From positions 5,352-64,885 of the forward strand of contig JAHBMJ010005720.1 in NCBI GenBank assembly GCA_018398765.1: a stretch of DNA of 59,534 bases, read 5' to 3'. How positions within the stretch are numbered: the stretch's first letter is position 1; each line of letters begins with the position of its first letter. Source of the DNA: Chromera velia. Lineage: Eukaryota > Sar > Chromeraceae. Of the stretch, positions 1 to 11,679 are shown piece after piece. The notes under the pieces are model-generated. The model ran no database searches. It saw nothing but the letters and a program-made list of their open reading frames with translations, and was not told the origin of the DNA. The translations under genes and the position numbers were made by a program.

Positions 1-342
1 CCCCCCCCCCCCATCTCTGCCTCCTTCCCTCCCCACTCTCTCCGTTTTCTCACAATCGAAGTCAAGGAACCTGTTGCTCTGCTTCCACAGTTTTGAGAAA
101 GTAGCATCGGTCCACTTGAAACGGGGTGGGAGGAGGGAGATCCCGAGGTAGGCACTGAGGGCATTCACTCTTTTATCCAATCGCTCTACCTCAGAACTGT
201 CTGCTGGGGGGTGCGCAGACCCCTCCTTCAAGATGGAGATGGCATCTGCTTGAGACCTCTGGAGGAACTCGATAAAGTCAACAAGGTGGTGAACATCAGT
301 CACCCACTTTCTGGATGTGTCCTTGGGAGATACCCCTGCGAT
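1..342 (-). CDS. Edge exon of an unrecognised gene
   Basis: The minus-strand frame is open from a plausible acceptor (GTCCAATTGCAG, ending at 343) to the window edge, about 114 codons. The composition is protein-like, with segments such as DVHHLVDFIEFLQRSQ and LGISLLPPRFKWTDATFSKL, unlike the repeat-driven frames next to it. It begins LIAGVSPKDTSRKW and is hydrophilic with mixed helical stretches. I see no recognisable domain. The last residues run into a C12 homopolymer at the window start, so the true donor may lie near there or beyond. The intron upstream (higher coordinates) holds a long GA microsatellite, a pattern shared by introns elsewhere in the window. Function unknown. Confidence 0.4.
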   Translation of the reverse strand, partial: MAGVSPKDTSRKWVTDVHHLVDFIEFLQRSQADAISILKEGSAHPPADSSEVERLDKRVNALSAYLGISLLPPRFKWTDATFSKLWKQSNRFLDFDCEKTERVGREGGRDGGGG

Positions 343-410
343 GAGCTGCAATTGGACAAACAAAAAACGGAAGTCTGAAGGACAGACGTACATATACGTA
401 GAGAGAGAAA

Positions 411-431
411 GAAACAAAGAGAGAGAAACGA

Positions 432-476
<45 letters not shown>

Positions 477-513
477 AAGTGAGAAAGAGAGAGGAAGAGA
501 GAAAGAGAGAGGA

Positions 514-573
<60 letters not shown>

Positions 574-592
574 ACTGACCAACGAGAGAGAG
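411..592. repeat. GA-rich microsatellite
   Basis: About 180 bases of (GA)n with GAAA and GAGGAA interruptions. It probably lies in the intron upstream of the edge exon at 1-342. Frames through it give Leu-Ser or Arg-Glu runs that are not genes. Confidence 0.9.
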
Positions 593-809
593 AAAGAGAG
601 ACGGAGGGAGAGCGAGGGAGAGCCCCTTGACGCTTTGCAATACATGATCACATGCACTTGTCTACACTGGCCGAAAGGTCATCGCAGTATTAAGATACAC
701 CCAGAACAGGTATACCAGAGAAAAACAGCCGGGGAGGGCAGTGGGGGATCTAGGGAGGCGGCCATCCTAGAAAGGGTGTACGCCCCATCCAAACATAGGT
801 GATTTCTTT

Positions 810-3269
810 TTGGACGCTTTCACTGCCTTGATCCCACCGTCAGTAGCAAAGGAAGAGCCAGAGAGAGGCTTATTGCCTGCCGTGTTTAACAGGGATGGAA
901 TGGCAAAAAAACGTCTCACCCCAATGTATCTCTCCAGTACCTCTTTTGACCTCAACCTGATGCAAAGCGCGTTAGGGAAGGTGTGCCTAGGGTTTTGGCC
1001 AAGCACCAAACTGCCGAAGGAAAAGGATACCCCAGAAGCACAGCAGGCTCTTAAAGAGCTCCACAACGAAATGACTATATTCTTCTTCTCAGATTTGGCC
1101 CGAGCCGAGTCTAAGGGACATTTGTTTTCGTTTCTGGAACCTGGGGGGGCGATCATGGACGAACGGGGGAGGGGGGAGGTGGGGCAAAGAGATGTTATCC
1201 TTCATACGCCCCTGCAGTTGCTAGCTCTGGATGAGCCCGAGGCCAACAAAATGATACAACAGTTTGATAAGACTACCTGTGCACTTCCTTGCAGGTCAGT
1301 GAATCTTTATTGCTCCTTTTGTCCCCTACTCCCTCCTCTACCTGTCTCTCTCCTTTTCCGTCTTTGCTTGCCTGTCTCTGTCCTGTCCCGTTCTCTCTTG
1401 TTTTGACCTTCCTCTTTTATTTCTGTCTACGCCCTTCGAGTTATGGTCCTATCGGGTCCTGTCTCTCTCGCCCCCTCCCCTCTATTTTTTGCAGGTCTTG
1501 CCAAGTCAACACAGAGGACTTTCACTCCTTTTCTGCAGAAAGGTGGGCCGCAAAAGATTGTGAGTGGTATTAAGCTCAATACAAAGAGATGGAGGAAGAG
1601 TTAAAGAAGAGCAAGAACGCCAGTCTATCAACCGTACTGCGAAAGAATGTAAGTGAAGCGCTGTCTCATCTTTAGAAGGCGAATTCATTCCATTTCACGC
1701 AGACAGAGCCGTTTTTTTTTCATTTCACCGCTTTAAATTTGAGCCTATGTATCAGTCCCCTCCCGATGAGATGTACTCTGGTCAGCAGGGGTGCGCATCA
1801 TATTTGACGGACATGCTTCTGAAGACAGAGAGCGACTTTTTCCCTCGTGATTACAAAAAAAAAAGCGTAACTCTTATTAAAGGGTATCTGTCACATTTGC
1901 GTATCCTTCCTGGAGGTATCCCTCTTTGTAACGTGAGCAATTGGAACGGATTCACAGCGAAACAGAGAAAAGAATTCCTGTGCACAGCCCCTTTTGCCTT
2001 GCCAATCTTGGAAAGCGAGAAAACCCCGACCTAAGCATCCCACCTGTCCTTGTCTCGCGAGTGGAAGTGTTTGCTCGAAATGCCTCTGTGGTTTGTTCTC
2101 TTTGTAGGATAGTTTGGACAGAAACTGCTCTGAATTCATTTAGTCAGGCGGCAAAGAAGAGTCAAGAAGGCATGATGAAGCTCTTGAATGATTTGGGTGT
2201 GATAAAGGAAGGGGGAAAAAAGACTAAACCGCATAATGTGAGCTTCCACATGACAGATCAGGTGAGGCAGCATGCGCAATTGTTGATGAGAAGCACTGAA
2301 GCTTTCGGGAAAGGGCACTCATCTATGTATAAGTTCCTTTCATGCATCTCTCCCAAAGAGTTTGGAGGAAGGAAGTCGCTTTGTGACCGTATACATTTGC
2401 TTGAGCAGCTGCAAGAAGTTTTTTCATCTAGAAATGCAGAGAGACGTCGAAAGCGGTTAAGAGAGCTGCGCAAGAGAGTGAAGAAACAGGTGTTTGGGTT
2501 AGTTGGTGAAATGTCTCTCCCTCTCTTCATCACTGGAGAGCGCGCGATTGGAGGAAGGAAAGAAATTTATTCTCTTCTCGCCTCTTTTCTTCTGACTGTT
2601 GTGCTGCGACATTCAGGTCCTGCAGACGAGTGAGAACAAAAGGTGAAGTCAATCGCAGAAGAGATTGAGGCAAAGTGTCGGGTGCGTGTTTTTTGATCTG
2701 GAGTCTTCTAGAAGAAAAACACGTTGAAGAAATACATGCTCCGAAGTATATCGCAGCTTGAACAGATTGAAGGGGGGGTTGTAGATAACATGAAGGAAGA
2801 AGCCATCTCTTTTCATATATGGTTTTCAGGGCATCGGGGAATGATCAGCAACACAGCAGTCTTTGATAACGTACTGTGTGATCTTCACATGTCGTTCAGG
2901 GGTATTCCGTTGCAGTCTCTTCCATATGTATAGGGAGGGGATTCTGCTGTGGATGGGCGGCTTCATCTTATCTTCAGTTTTGTGCCACAACCTAGTATGC
3001 AGCTTCATGATTTGAGTTCAGATCTTCAGCAGCTGTGCCAATTGAATGCAAATTTCGTTTTCCTCCGTTTGTGGAAAAAACTTGAGTTCCACGCGGCTAA
3101 AGTGTGGTCTCGTGCAAAATTAATTCCATGGTGTAAGTATACTGAGCTTAAACAGTATGCTATTCTTCCAACTGACTCAGTGGCTGATCGCATTCGCATC
3201 ATGCCAGATTTCCTTTACGGAAAAGAGGGACAAAAGAAGCTGTGTGGCTGGATTGATATATATTCATAA
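810..3269 (+). CDS. Unrecognised coding block, probably multi-exon or decayed
   Basis: Several plus-strand stretches look coding: 810-1294 (with YLSSTSFDLNLMQSALGK and HTPLQLLALDEPEANKMI), 1747-2034, about 2107-2489 (very basic, with RRRKRLRELRKRVKKQ) and 2724-3269. Plausible introns join some of them: GTCAGTGAAT at 1294 to TTTTTTGCAG at 1494, and GTGTTTGGG at 2490 to TCCTGCAG near 2626. From 1941 to 3269 one frame is used throughout, broken by stops at about 2631, 2694, 2709 and 2931. Either the stops fall in short introns or the unit is decayed. No domain is recognised. It sits directly upstream of a gypsy integrase remnant in the same orientation, so it may be part of, or cargo of, a retroelement. 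A host gene is the alternative. Confidence 0.35.
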
Positions 3270-3467
3270 AAAATATATGAATAATGATTAGTTTGATTAG
3301 ATGTTTCTTGTAAACAGATAATGATTGTTCTAATTAGGTGTTTCTCATAATTATTATATGTTTCTCTAACAGTATGTCAGTAATTATTATTAAAATTATT
3401 TAATGACCTACTAATGATTATTGTTTTACCTTAATCAGTCACTAATCATTAGTGAGTTAACCCACTG

Positions 3468-4797
3468 ATGTATGATGAAGTGAAATTTTGGATAGAAGTG
3501 AAAGAAGTGCTCAAGCATCCTGAGATAGGAGTGCCTCTACACTTGCGGCTGATTGTTCTACATTTTCAGATGAAGAACGGACTACTTTATTTCAACGACA
3601 GGTTGGCCGTCCCAACAGAGAGACTGCAAAGAAATCTTATTTATGAGCATCATGACACAGCGGCCGCTGGTGGTCATTTGGGAGCAGAAAAAACCTACTT
3701 GAAGTTGGCAGAAAACTTCTACTGGCCGCACATGTATGCATCTGTTGTACAGTACGTGAGAAACTGTGATGCATGTCAGCGATCAAAGAGGCCGACTGAG
3801 AAGCCATATGGACTGTTGCAACCTCTCTCTATTCCTAAATTTTTTTTCTAATCGATTTCTCTTAACTTTGTGTTTAGACTTCCGAGTGTAACGTTCAGGG
3901 GGGAATCGGTGGATAGAATTCTCTCTATGGTTAACCATCTATCCAAAACTCCCTTCTTTACTGCAGTCTCCTCAGAAATCACGGCCGAGGGGACAGCAGA
4001 AATCATGTACGAGCAAGTAGTGTGTGAACACGGTATGCCTCAGTCAGTGGTCAGTGATCGTGACCCTCGTTTTCTTTCTATATTCTGGAAAGAACTCGTT
4101 CGCCTGTGGGGAACGAAACTGAATATGAGCACCGGAGGACACCCACAGTCAGATGGTCAGACAGAGAGAGACAACCACACCATTGAACAAATGTTGCGCT
4201 GTTTTATGAATGAGCACCAGACTGACTGGCCGAAGTAGTTATGTTATTGCCAGTTTGCATATCGTGATTCTGTTCATCCTGCCACAGGCATATCTCTTTT
4301 TCATTTCTTATATGGACGTGACCCTATTTGCCTGCCTTCTGTCTCTGTGCACTCTAAGTCATTCTGTCCGCCAGCAGCAGACTTTACAGACCGCAGAGAG
4401 GCAGAAATCATGAGAGTAAAGGAATGACTCGAGCAAGCAAGAGAACAAACAGCTCGACAGGTAGATCTACGCAAACAGGAAGTTTTGTTTGCCTTAGAGG
4501 ACTTTTTGCTTGTACTTCAAGGGAAGCAAAAAGCTAAGTGGGAAGCTTGAGCCTGTGTTTTACGGACCCTGTGAGGTAGAAAAGAAAGTGGGAAGCAATG
4601 CGTATAAGCTGATTTTCCCTGCAGGGGTAAGGGGTCACAATATGATCAATGTGTCCTACCTAAAGAAGTATGAGAGAAGGAAGGACAATCCGCCACCTGC
4701 CATTTGGTTGTCTGCCTTAAAAGAGGTAGAGTATGAAGTGGGAGAGATCCTTGATCACAGGAAGATAAATAAGCAGGCGCACTATCTGGTATGGTGA
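3468..4797 (+). pseudogene. Ty3/gypsy integrase and chromodomain remnant
   Basis: This is the 3' part of a Ty3/gypsy pol polyprotein. An H2C2 integrase zinc domain comes first (HH-spacing in IYEHHDTAAAGGH, then CDACQRSK). The integrase core follows, with VSDRDPRF and HPQSDGQTER carrying the second Asp and the Glu. Next comes the YGRDP region, then a C-terminal segment with GPCEVEKKVGSNAYKL and a chromodomain start (YEVGEILDHR...HYLVW). The first catalytic Asp, normally in a D-F-I/V context, reads Asn (SLNFVFRLP). In-frame stops lie at 3849 (TAA), 4236 (TAG) and 4423 (TGA). A frameshift is needed near 4505-4510, and a TGA cuts the chromodomain at 4795. No reverse transcriptase or LTRs were recognised here. 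It is an inactive, truncated insertion. Confidence 0.9.
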
Positions 4798-6272
4798 AAA
4801 GAAGAAAGTAAAGAGAATGCATCGTAGGAGCCTACTGTGAATCTGACATATGCAAAGGAAACATTACATGCATTTAAGGAGAAGAGAAGACAACAAGAAA
4901 GAGAGAAGCAAGCAACGGGCAGGTGTAGGTGACAGTTGACAAGTAGAGAGAGAAATTCTATTTGGGCACAAATGACAGGTTTATGGAGTGAAATGCGTGT
5001 ATATGAGTTCTGGAGAGATGAAGAGGATTAAGGAAAAGAAATGAGTCAGTCGTGCATCTTCCTTGATGCAGGGTAGCGTGTGCATGGTTGGGCTCAGCAT
5101 TCCGACTTCTGTCTTCACTCATGGTTCGTTCGTGTGTGCGCATCCGTCAGCGTCCGTGGTAGCTTGTATTACCTACTTATGTATATACTTTGCAGAGTTT
5201 GTGTGTCCGTGTTTGTCTGAAAAAATTGGAACCGAGCGTGGTCGTCAGTTGTGAGCAGTGGGCAGGTGTAGGCTAGCTATGAGTGGCGGGTATACGACGG
5301 GCCTGCGTAGTGGCGGCACCGTGAGGCACACGTGTAATTTATGTGGCACTGGCCGCTCTGGCGTCATGTAGTAATCTAATGTGGTGTGACATCAAAAAAG
5401 CATCAGCCTGCCTTCTAGCGACTGATTGATCTGTTTAACTGAACGTTGTGTGAACTTTTCTAGGTTAAACTTATATATCAAGGAACCTCTGAATGCACAT
5501 CAACATATTTAGAGTTCTTAGCCCCGTAGAACGCTAACACTGCGGTCCACTGCCGGGCCTCGACTTGCATTTTGAGAGGCACGGTTGTCGCCGCGAGGCG
5601 GCAAACGGTTAGAAAGCTTGGACAGGCACCGCGGCGCAGCCGCGGTGCTCACCAAGGCTGTTCTAGAAACACTGGCATGCATATGCGTGTCTGCGGCGGC
5701 GCGCGAAAAGGGCCCGCGTGCATCTGCGAGGTCGCGCGCGCGTATCGATAATTATGACAGGGGTGATCGTGTGACAAAATCCTCACTGATTCCTCAGTCC
5801 TGCTATAGAATAACCCAGTGAACTTTTCTCTGTTGCCCGTCCCTTGATTGCAACACCAGCTCCATACTGCAACACAAATCAACACTGGCGCAGCCCTCAA
5901 GAAACACTGACAACACAATGCATGATGCACCCGCCCATACACGCAACGATCGAGGGGGCTGGAAAGACGTCATTCATTGAATGTGCGAAGTGTGAGCTGG
6001 CAGCACCGGTCGATCTGCAATTCGCAATTAATGTGTCGATCTTAGACACATTACGTGGCACCACGGATTCGTGTATGTTGCCCTCGGGGCGAAGCTTGAG
6101 TGGTTCGTGCATGATCTTGCTCTGGATGGACTCGTCGGACCGACCGTTTAAATTCCGTCCAAGGGTCGCGCCTTGTGCGCTCTCTTGACTGATTGTCATT
6201 ATCGTTTCTTTTTGCTTCTTCCAACTGAGTTAACACGGGCGACCGGAGTGACAACCAAAGGAAGGCCGCACC
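4798..6272. other. Intergenic stretch, no gene seen
   Basis: It holds the flank of the gypsy remnant, then a GC-rich patch at about 5570-5760 with a small GCCGC...GCGGC hairpin and CG-rich words. Short frames exist, but none shows family motifs or splice context. Regulatory sequence for the RING-ankyrin gene that starts at 6273 is likely near its right end, but I can assign no specific site. Confidence 0.5.
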
Positions 6273-8166
6273 ATGGAGCCTCCTTCTTCTCTGGAGTGCG
6301 GCGTCTGTATGGAGTGGATGGGTGCCCCCATATTCCAGTGCAAGGAAGGTCACTGCATTTGCAAATCCTGCAAGGATCGCCTTCCCCGTGGTTGTCCTTC
6401 GTGCCGCAATCCTCTGGACATTCGAAACCGCGCTCTTGAGAGCACGGCAGAGGAACTGAAAAACCTCAGGTGCAGGTACAGCAGACAGGGATGCCAGATG
6501 GTGGTTCCAGAGTATGGAGGGCTTAAGTTTCATGAAGAATTTTGCATCTTTCAGTTTGAAGTTGAACCAGGGGTTCCAAATGAAATTCGAGTCCAACGGG
6601 GAACTCCCCAAATTCCAAACCGAGATGAATGGGGTACATGTCCCTCGTCGGTGCTTCCACTCTCTGCAAGCATCGTATTTTGCCTTATCATTTTGGGATT
6701 GTTTCTCATGATTGCGATCCGCTTGTTGGGAGATGATCTCCTCCTCAGCGGCATTAGTTGTCTCTTCCCCCTCTCGTGTGCCCTTCCCATTCGCCTTTTG
6801 AACTACGCGGCCCCCTCCAACCACCAGTGGCTCGCTGCAACGCTCCTGGTCCGTTCTGACCAAAGCGCGCACGCAGGGTCGGCAGACGTGTTTGTCTTTT
6901 CAGACAACGGAGGGAGGTTGAAAGACAAAATTCTGTCATGGGTGGAAAAGGAGGTAAAGAGTGGTGACCCAGCGACAGCGAATGAATCCATCGAGGCAGA
7001 GAGGCCAGCCGACCTCCGCTTCTTTGAGAACTGGTTCGACATGCGGCCTTGGTCGGACTTGAAGTTCGAGCACTTTCCTCTCACTCCGCTCCTCTCAGCA
7101 GTAGCCGCAGGTCATGAGAACACGGTGAAGTTACTTGTCAACTGGGGGGGGGCACAGATAGACGGTCGGCCTTCCGTGTTCGGAATGGGAGGCGTGAACG
7201 GGTCTGGGGGACCTAGTCGGATGCCTGTGCAGTCTTCTCTGCATGTGGCAGCTGAGCATGGGCATCTCCAGATTGTCCGTGTTCGCATCAGTGAGGGGGC
7301 AGATGTGTTCTTTGAGACGGAAGAAGGGGGAGACACCTCTCCACACTCTTCAAAAGTTTCACGTCAGTGACGCCGTCTGGAGGCAGATGCAGAAGGAGGA
7401 GAGGATTCGTGCCATTGCAATTGCAAGAGAGCTTCTCTGCGCAGCTGCCGGTATACGGTGGCCAGCCGCAGGGAAGTGTCTGGCCCTCCATTTTCTCCGC
7501 GAAAGGAGGTTCATGGTCTCATCGTTCGCGTCGTCTCGTCTGTTTACTCGACTGGCGGTACAGTTGAGCGATGTCAAGGTTCCAGTGGGAGATCCGGAGG
7601 TGTACGAGCTAGAAAACAGTTCGGCGATTCCAGAGTATGTGACGAGACCAGACGAATTCGGTGCTACCCCTCTGCACCTTGCGACGGAAGTCCATACGCA
7701 TGCAGACGTCGAGATGCTCCGATTCCTTGCCGACTGGGCTGCACCCTTGACATTGCGGGGCCCTTCTTACATTGACCCCCGTGACAAAGACGGAAGGACT
7801 CCTCTGATGTGGGCTGTTCGGCGTCTCCTCAGGGTGAGACTGCGGGACAGGGACTGGGAGGCCGACTTGAAGTGTGGAAAGAGAGCGGAATGCTACTATC
7901 CGGTCATGGCAGCAAAGTTTCTGATCGAGAGGGGGGCGGATTTGCATGCAAGAGCGAAGGACGGCGAGACCCCGTTCTCTGTCATCATGCGCGACAAGGC
8001 TGACTTACTAGATGACTCACTACCAGGCCTGATCCTCTTGCAAGAGTACGTTCGCAGCAACCCTCATGCTGGGATAGGCGCAGCGGATCCTGAAGAATTG
8101 CAGCTTGGTCGGGAGCAGAAAGAACAGCATCTGACCATCTGTCCAGTTGTACAGAAACACTTTTGA
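6273..8166 (+). CDS. RING/SIAH-like zinc finger protein with ankyrin repeats (frameshifted)
   Basis: The start ATG has a good context (CGCACCATGG). Residues 9-44 form a RING with ligands C9, C12, C23, H27, C30, C33, C41 and C44. A SIAH-type second zinc region follows (CRYSRQGCQ...FHEEFC). A hydrophobic stretch near residues 130-160 may be a membrane span. It may instead be a retained intron, because GTACAT at 6636 and TTTGTCTTTTCAG at 6901-6904 are splice-like. Ankyrin-type repeats follow: TPLLSAVAAGHENTVKLLVNWG, SLHVAAEHGHLQIV, TPLHLATE and DKDGRTPLMWAVRRLL. The frame breaks at a G5 run (7327-7331): removing one G restores GETPLHTL and the remaining roughly 270 codons to TGA at 8164. RING plus ankyrin suggests an E3 ubiquitin ligase with a protein-binding tail. 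The frameshift may be an assembly error or a real lesion. Confidence 0.75.
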
Positions 8167-9412
8167 TTCAAGTTTTGAAGCCTTTTCTGTACCAAGAATT
8201 CGATCCAGGGTCTCGTAGTACAACTTTGAAGTCATCATGTGTTACCCAACCTAGTATCTAACACACTCGGAAAACGTTTAAAAGGTGTTAAACATAATTT
8301 CAATCATTATTCAATATTAGTATCTTTCTTAATGCTAGTCATTGCTAGTCTTAATATTGATTCTATCAATTCATTTCAGCTTTAGTTTCAGCTTTGAACA
8401 TGAAATATTTTAATTAATTATTGAAAAAAATTATACGTACCTCTATTTTTTCAGAGTGCATGCAAAGCCCAACAAAAAGATAGTAAAAAAATGTTGTCTC
8501 TAGTATTGTCTGCATTAGTCTATATGAATGTACACCAGCCTTAGCGGCAGCAGCTAGCACTGGCAGATACTTTAAATTTGATAGTTGGTCTCCTAAGTTT
8601 TGAGGTAAAGAATAAAATTTATGATCGAGTCTCCTCTCGTAAACGTCTATTTTGTGAGCAACTTGAAATCAAAAAAGAAAAAAAATTCTAATTATTAGTT
8701 ATCTATATACGAAAAAAAAATTTTTTTTTTTTGAAATAAATAAAAGCGATCTGATTTTTTTTTTTTTGAATCTAAAGAACACTTAGCAAGAGTTGCATAG
8801 CAAACTAGGTAACAAATGATCAACATTTATGCAACTATGTGCAACCTTTAAACAGTTGCTTGATTGAATAAAAAAAATTAATTGTCGACGCCTAGAGAAT
8901 TCTGCGTTGTTTTTCTTTCAGGGAAGAGCAGTAAAGTAGTAGGGCAGTGCATGCAGACTACACGCACGCTATGGCCCACATCACTTCAGCAGACATTCGA
9001 CTCAGTCCTTACCGTACGGTACATCTATTGACCAACTGCTAGCTGGCCAGTCAGGGAGCCTTTCTGTCTATGTGTACACATAGATCAGCAGTCAGTCCAG
9101 TCTGCATGCCGTCAGAAGCCCCCAAAGACCCGACTGAAGATAGCAGAGAGTTTCTATCCGTCCACTTGAAGCCACTCCGACCTTTTCTTTTGACTCTCTC
9201 CTTTCCACAGGCGGACAGCGTGTCAACACAGGAGACAGGCCAAAAACACACACACTTCTTTCTGATTCATTCATGCAGTGGGCTGTAGTACTCCCACCAC
9301 GCTGTAGCGGCACCCCAGGCACATTTGACCGCCCTCCCGACTTTCTGCACAAGCATTTCTGAATCAAGTCTAAACCCCCTTTGATCCTGCTTCCGACCCG
9401 ACTTCCCTTACT
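8167..9412. other. AT-rich intergenic island
   Basis: From about 8240 to 8930 the sequence is strongly AT-rich, with poly-A/poly-T tracts (for example 8700-8770). There is no coding-like frame and no RNA gene. It separates two convergent genes, the RING-ankyrin gene (+) and ychF (-). Confidence 0.7.
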
Positions 9413-11220
9413 TCACTTTTTGTTTCCCTTCAGAACATCAAATTTGAATTCGAGCACGTCGCCCTCCTTCACCACGTACTGCCGACCTCCACTCGAGACT
9501 TTGCCTGCATGCAACCAAAGGGGGGCAGGTGACGAGTATAAACAGGCTGGAGGAAAGCAAGCACCACCACAAACATGGCATTCATCTTCTCAGGGCACAC
9601 CTGGAACATGCACAGAAAAGCGTGTATAGGAGGTGGGAGAGGTAGTGTAAGAGAACGGATAGTAGAGAGAATGGAGAGGGTGACGCGAAGGGTTCGCCAG
9701 TCGGGGAGTGAAAAAAAGAAGAGAACCAGGAGACAGAGAGACAGACCTGCGAGCCGACATCTCTCCGGCCCCTTATATTTTATGACGTCATCGTATGCAA
9801 ACACCTGCATCCACAGGGGCAGTAGACATTCGGACACAGGTACAAACACTCTCCAGTCGTTCAGATGCAAGCATAACCAGAAAACCAATCACTTGAGGGG
9901 GAAACAGACAGCATGCTCACAAGCAAGAAAGCTATTCATCCCACACAATCGGATGCCGAGTAGGGGCCTGCAGGACAAAGAGACAGACGAACACACCTGA
10001 ACCACTCTATGCAGTCACTCACGTCTGCAGTTTTGAATCCCTCCTCGAAGTCGCTGTGGATCACCCCGGCTGCCTCTGCAACATTGCAAACAAACACGGC
10101 AGGTAAATGGACATGCAGACATGCTGAGTAAGACAGACAGAGGACAAAAAGAGAAGAGACTTGACCTTCCAGGCCCTTCTTAATTCCCCGCCCTCTTGTT
10201 CAGCACGGAAACTCAAAGCATGCAGTCGAGAAACAACACCCCTACCATGCAGCCTTTAGAGAGAAAAACAGAAACCAAAGACATTACAGAAAAAAGAACC
10301 AGCAAGACGTCGCCAGGAATACTGAGACATCCTCCAGCCGCTGCTTCTTTCCTTATCTCGAGAAGAGGAAAAAGAGACGAAAGGAGAAAGAAGCAGACGA
10401 ACACACAGCGAGACGCGCACATGTGAAAGCAGACAACGGACAGACAAAGAAACAGACAGACACCCCTCAACTGACCCGGCGCCTTGGACCCTTTCGGAAT
10501 GTACCAGGCTCTTGTTTCTGCATGCACACGTTCGCTCATACATTCACACAGACGGGAAAAGAGTGCAGCACCCATCCAATAAGAAGGAAGAAAAATCTGC
10601 AGTGGAGCAACAGCGTGGCAGGACTAGGGGATGAGGGCAACCAGCAAAGCTCTTCTTGCTTTGGTGTATGACGCTCTACCAGCCTTTTCTTTTTGTCCTC
10701 CGCATGCACCATTTCTTGCAGTCACATCCACACGCCTTCCTTTCGTAACGTCCACTCATTTTGATTTCATCCCTGTTCATCTGCCTGTCAGCCTCCCTTC
10801 CGACCGGTGCACCTGCATGGAGTGAAGCTTCATGCATCGCTCAATTCTTCCTACAGACAGAGAGCTAGCTGTCCTCTCCTCTGTCTCACCTTGCTTCCCC
10901 GCAGTGTAATAGAAAGAGAGGCCCAAAAGGTCCAAACACAAACGCAACACCTGCAGAAGTATCCGCAGAAATGCGATCAATGCAGAGAAATTTGCCAATC
11001 ATGCCTGAATGAAGCATTGCCGGTATTCAGCCCAGTTCCGATGTTGCATGTGGTGTTGCAGATGCAAGGACAGTCTGATGGGGTCAGTCACATCCTATCC
11101 AGGTTCTGTCTTGTAGCCAGAGCGGGGGAAAGAGCAGAGCCAAAAAGAAACAGAACGGCGACAGGCAAAAGATCGCAGACGGACAGATGGACAAGCGGAA
11201 CACACATACGGTCACACACA

Positions 11221-11273
<53 letters not shown>

Positions 11274-11276
11274 AGG

Positions 11277-11318
<42 letters not shown>

Positions 11319-11641
11319 AGAGAGAGAGAGAGATGCTGACTCGATGAAGGGCTTGTTCCTTCAGGCCGAAACCCTGCAGCATCTCTTCCATGAACGCAGC
11401 ACTCTCGCTTGTGCCGTCATTCAGAGACGCGACCTGTGACAGTGGAGAAGCAAGGAAGGACACTTACTGTGAGGGAAGCAGAGTGGATGATACCACCACG
11501 TAGAATCAACGCAAATGTGGTGAGATGAAGGAAGAGAGAAATGGTTCATCTTTTTTGCTTTCTGAAGTCCAAGGGCTCTTCTTATAGTGTGAGTCTGGGC
11601 TGACTGACCAATGCCACAGGACTATGATTCTTTTAGATGGC

Positions 11642-11679
<38 letters not shown>

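Noticed and set aside
296-802. Frames on both strands rich in Leu-Ser or Arg-Glu
   Set aside because: They are translations of the GA microsatellite with no coding signal.
5844-6199. Short frames on both strands just before the RING gene
   Set aside because: Composition is not protein-like, and the two frames overlap each other in antisense without motifs.
6051-6872. A 273-codon minus-strand frame overlapping the RING gene
   Set aside because: Opposite-strand shadow: the plus strand carries a complete RING ligand set and ankyrin motifs, and the minus frame has no motif.
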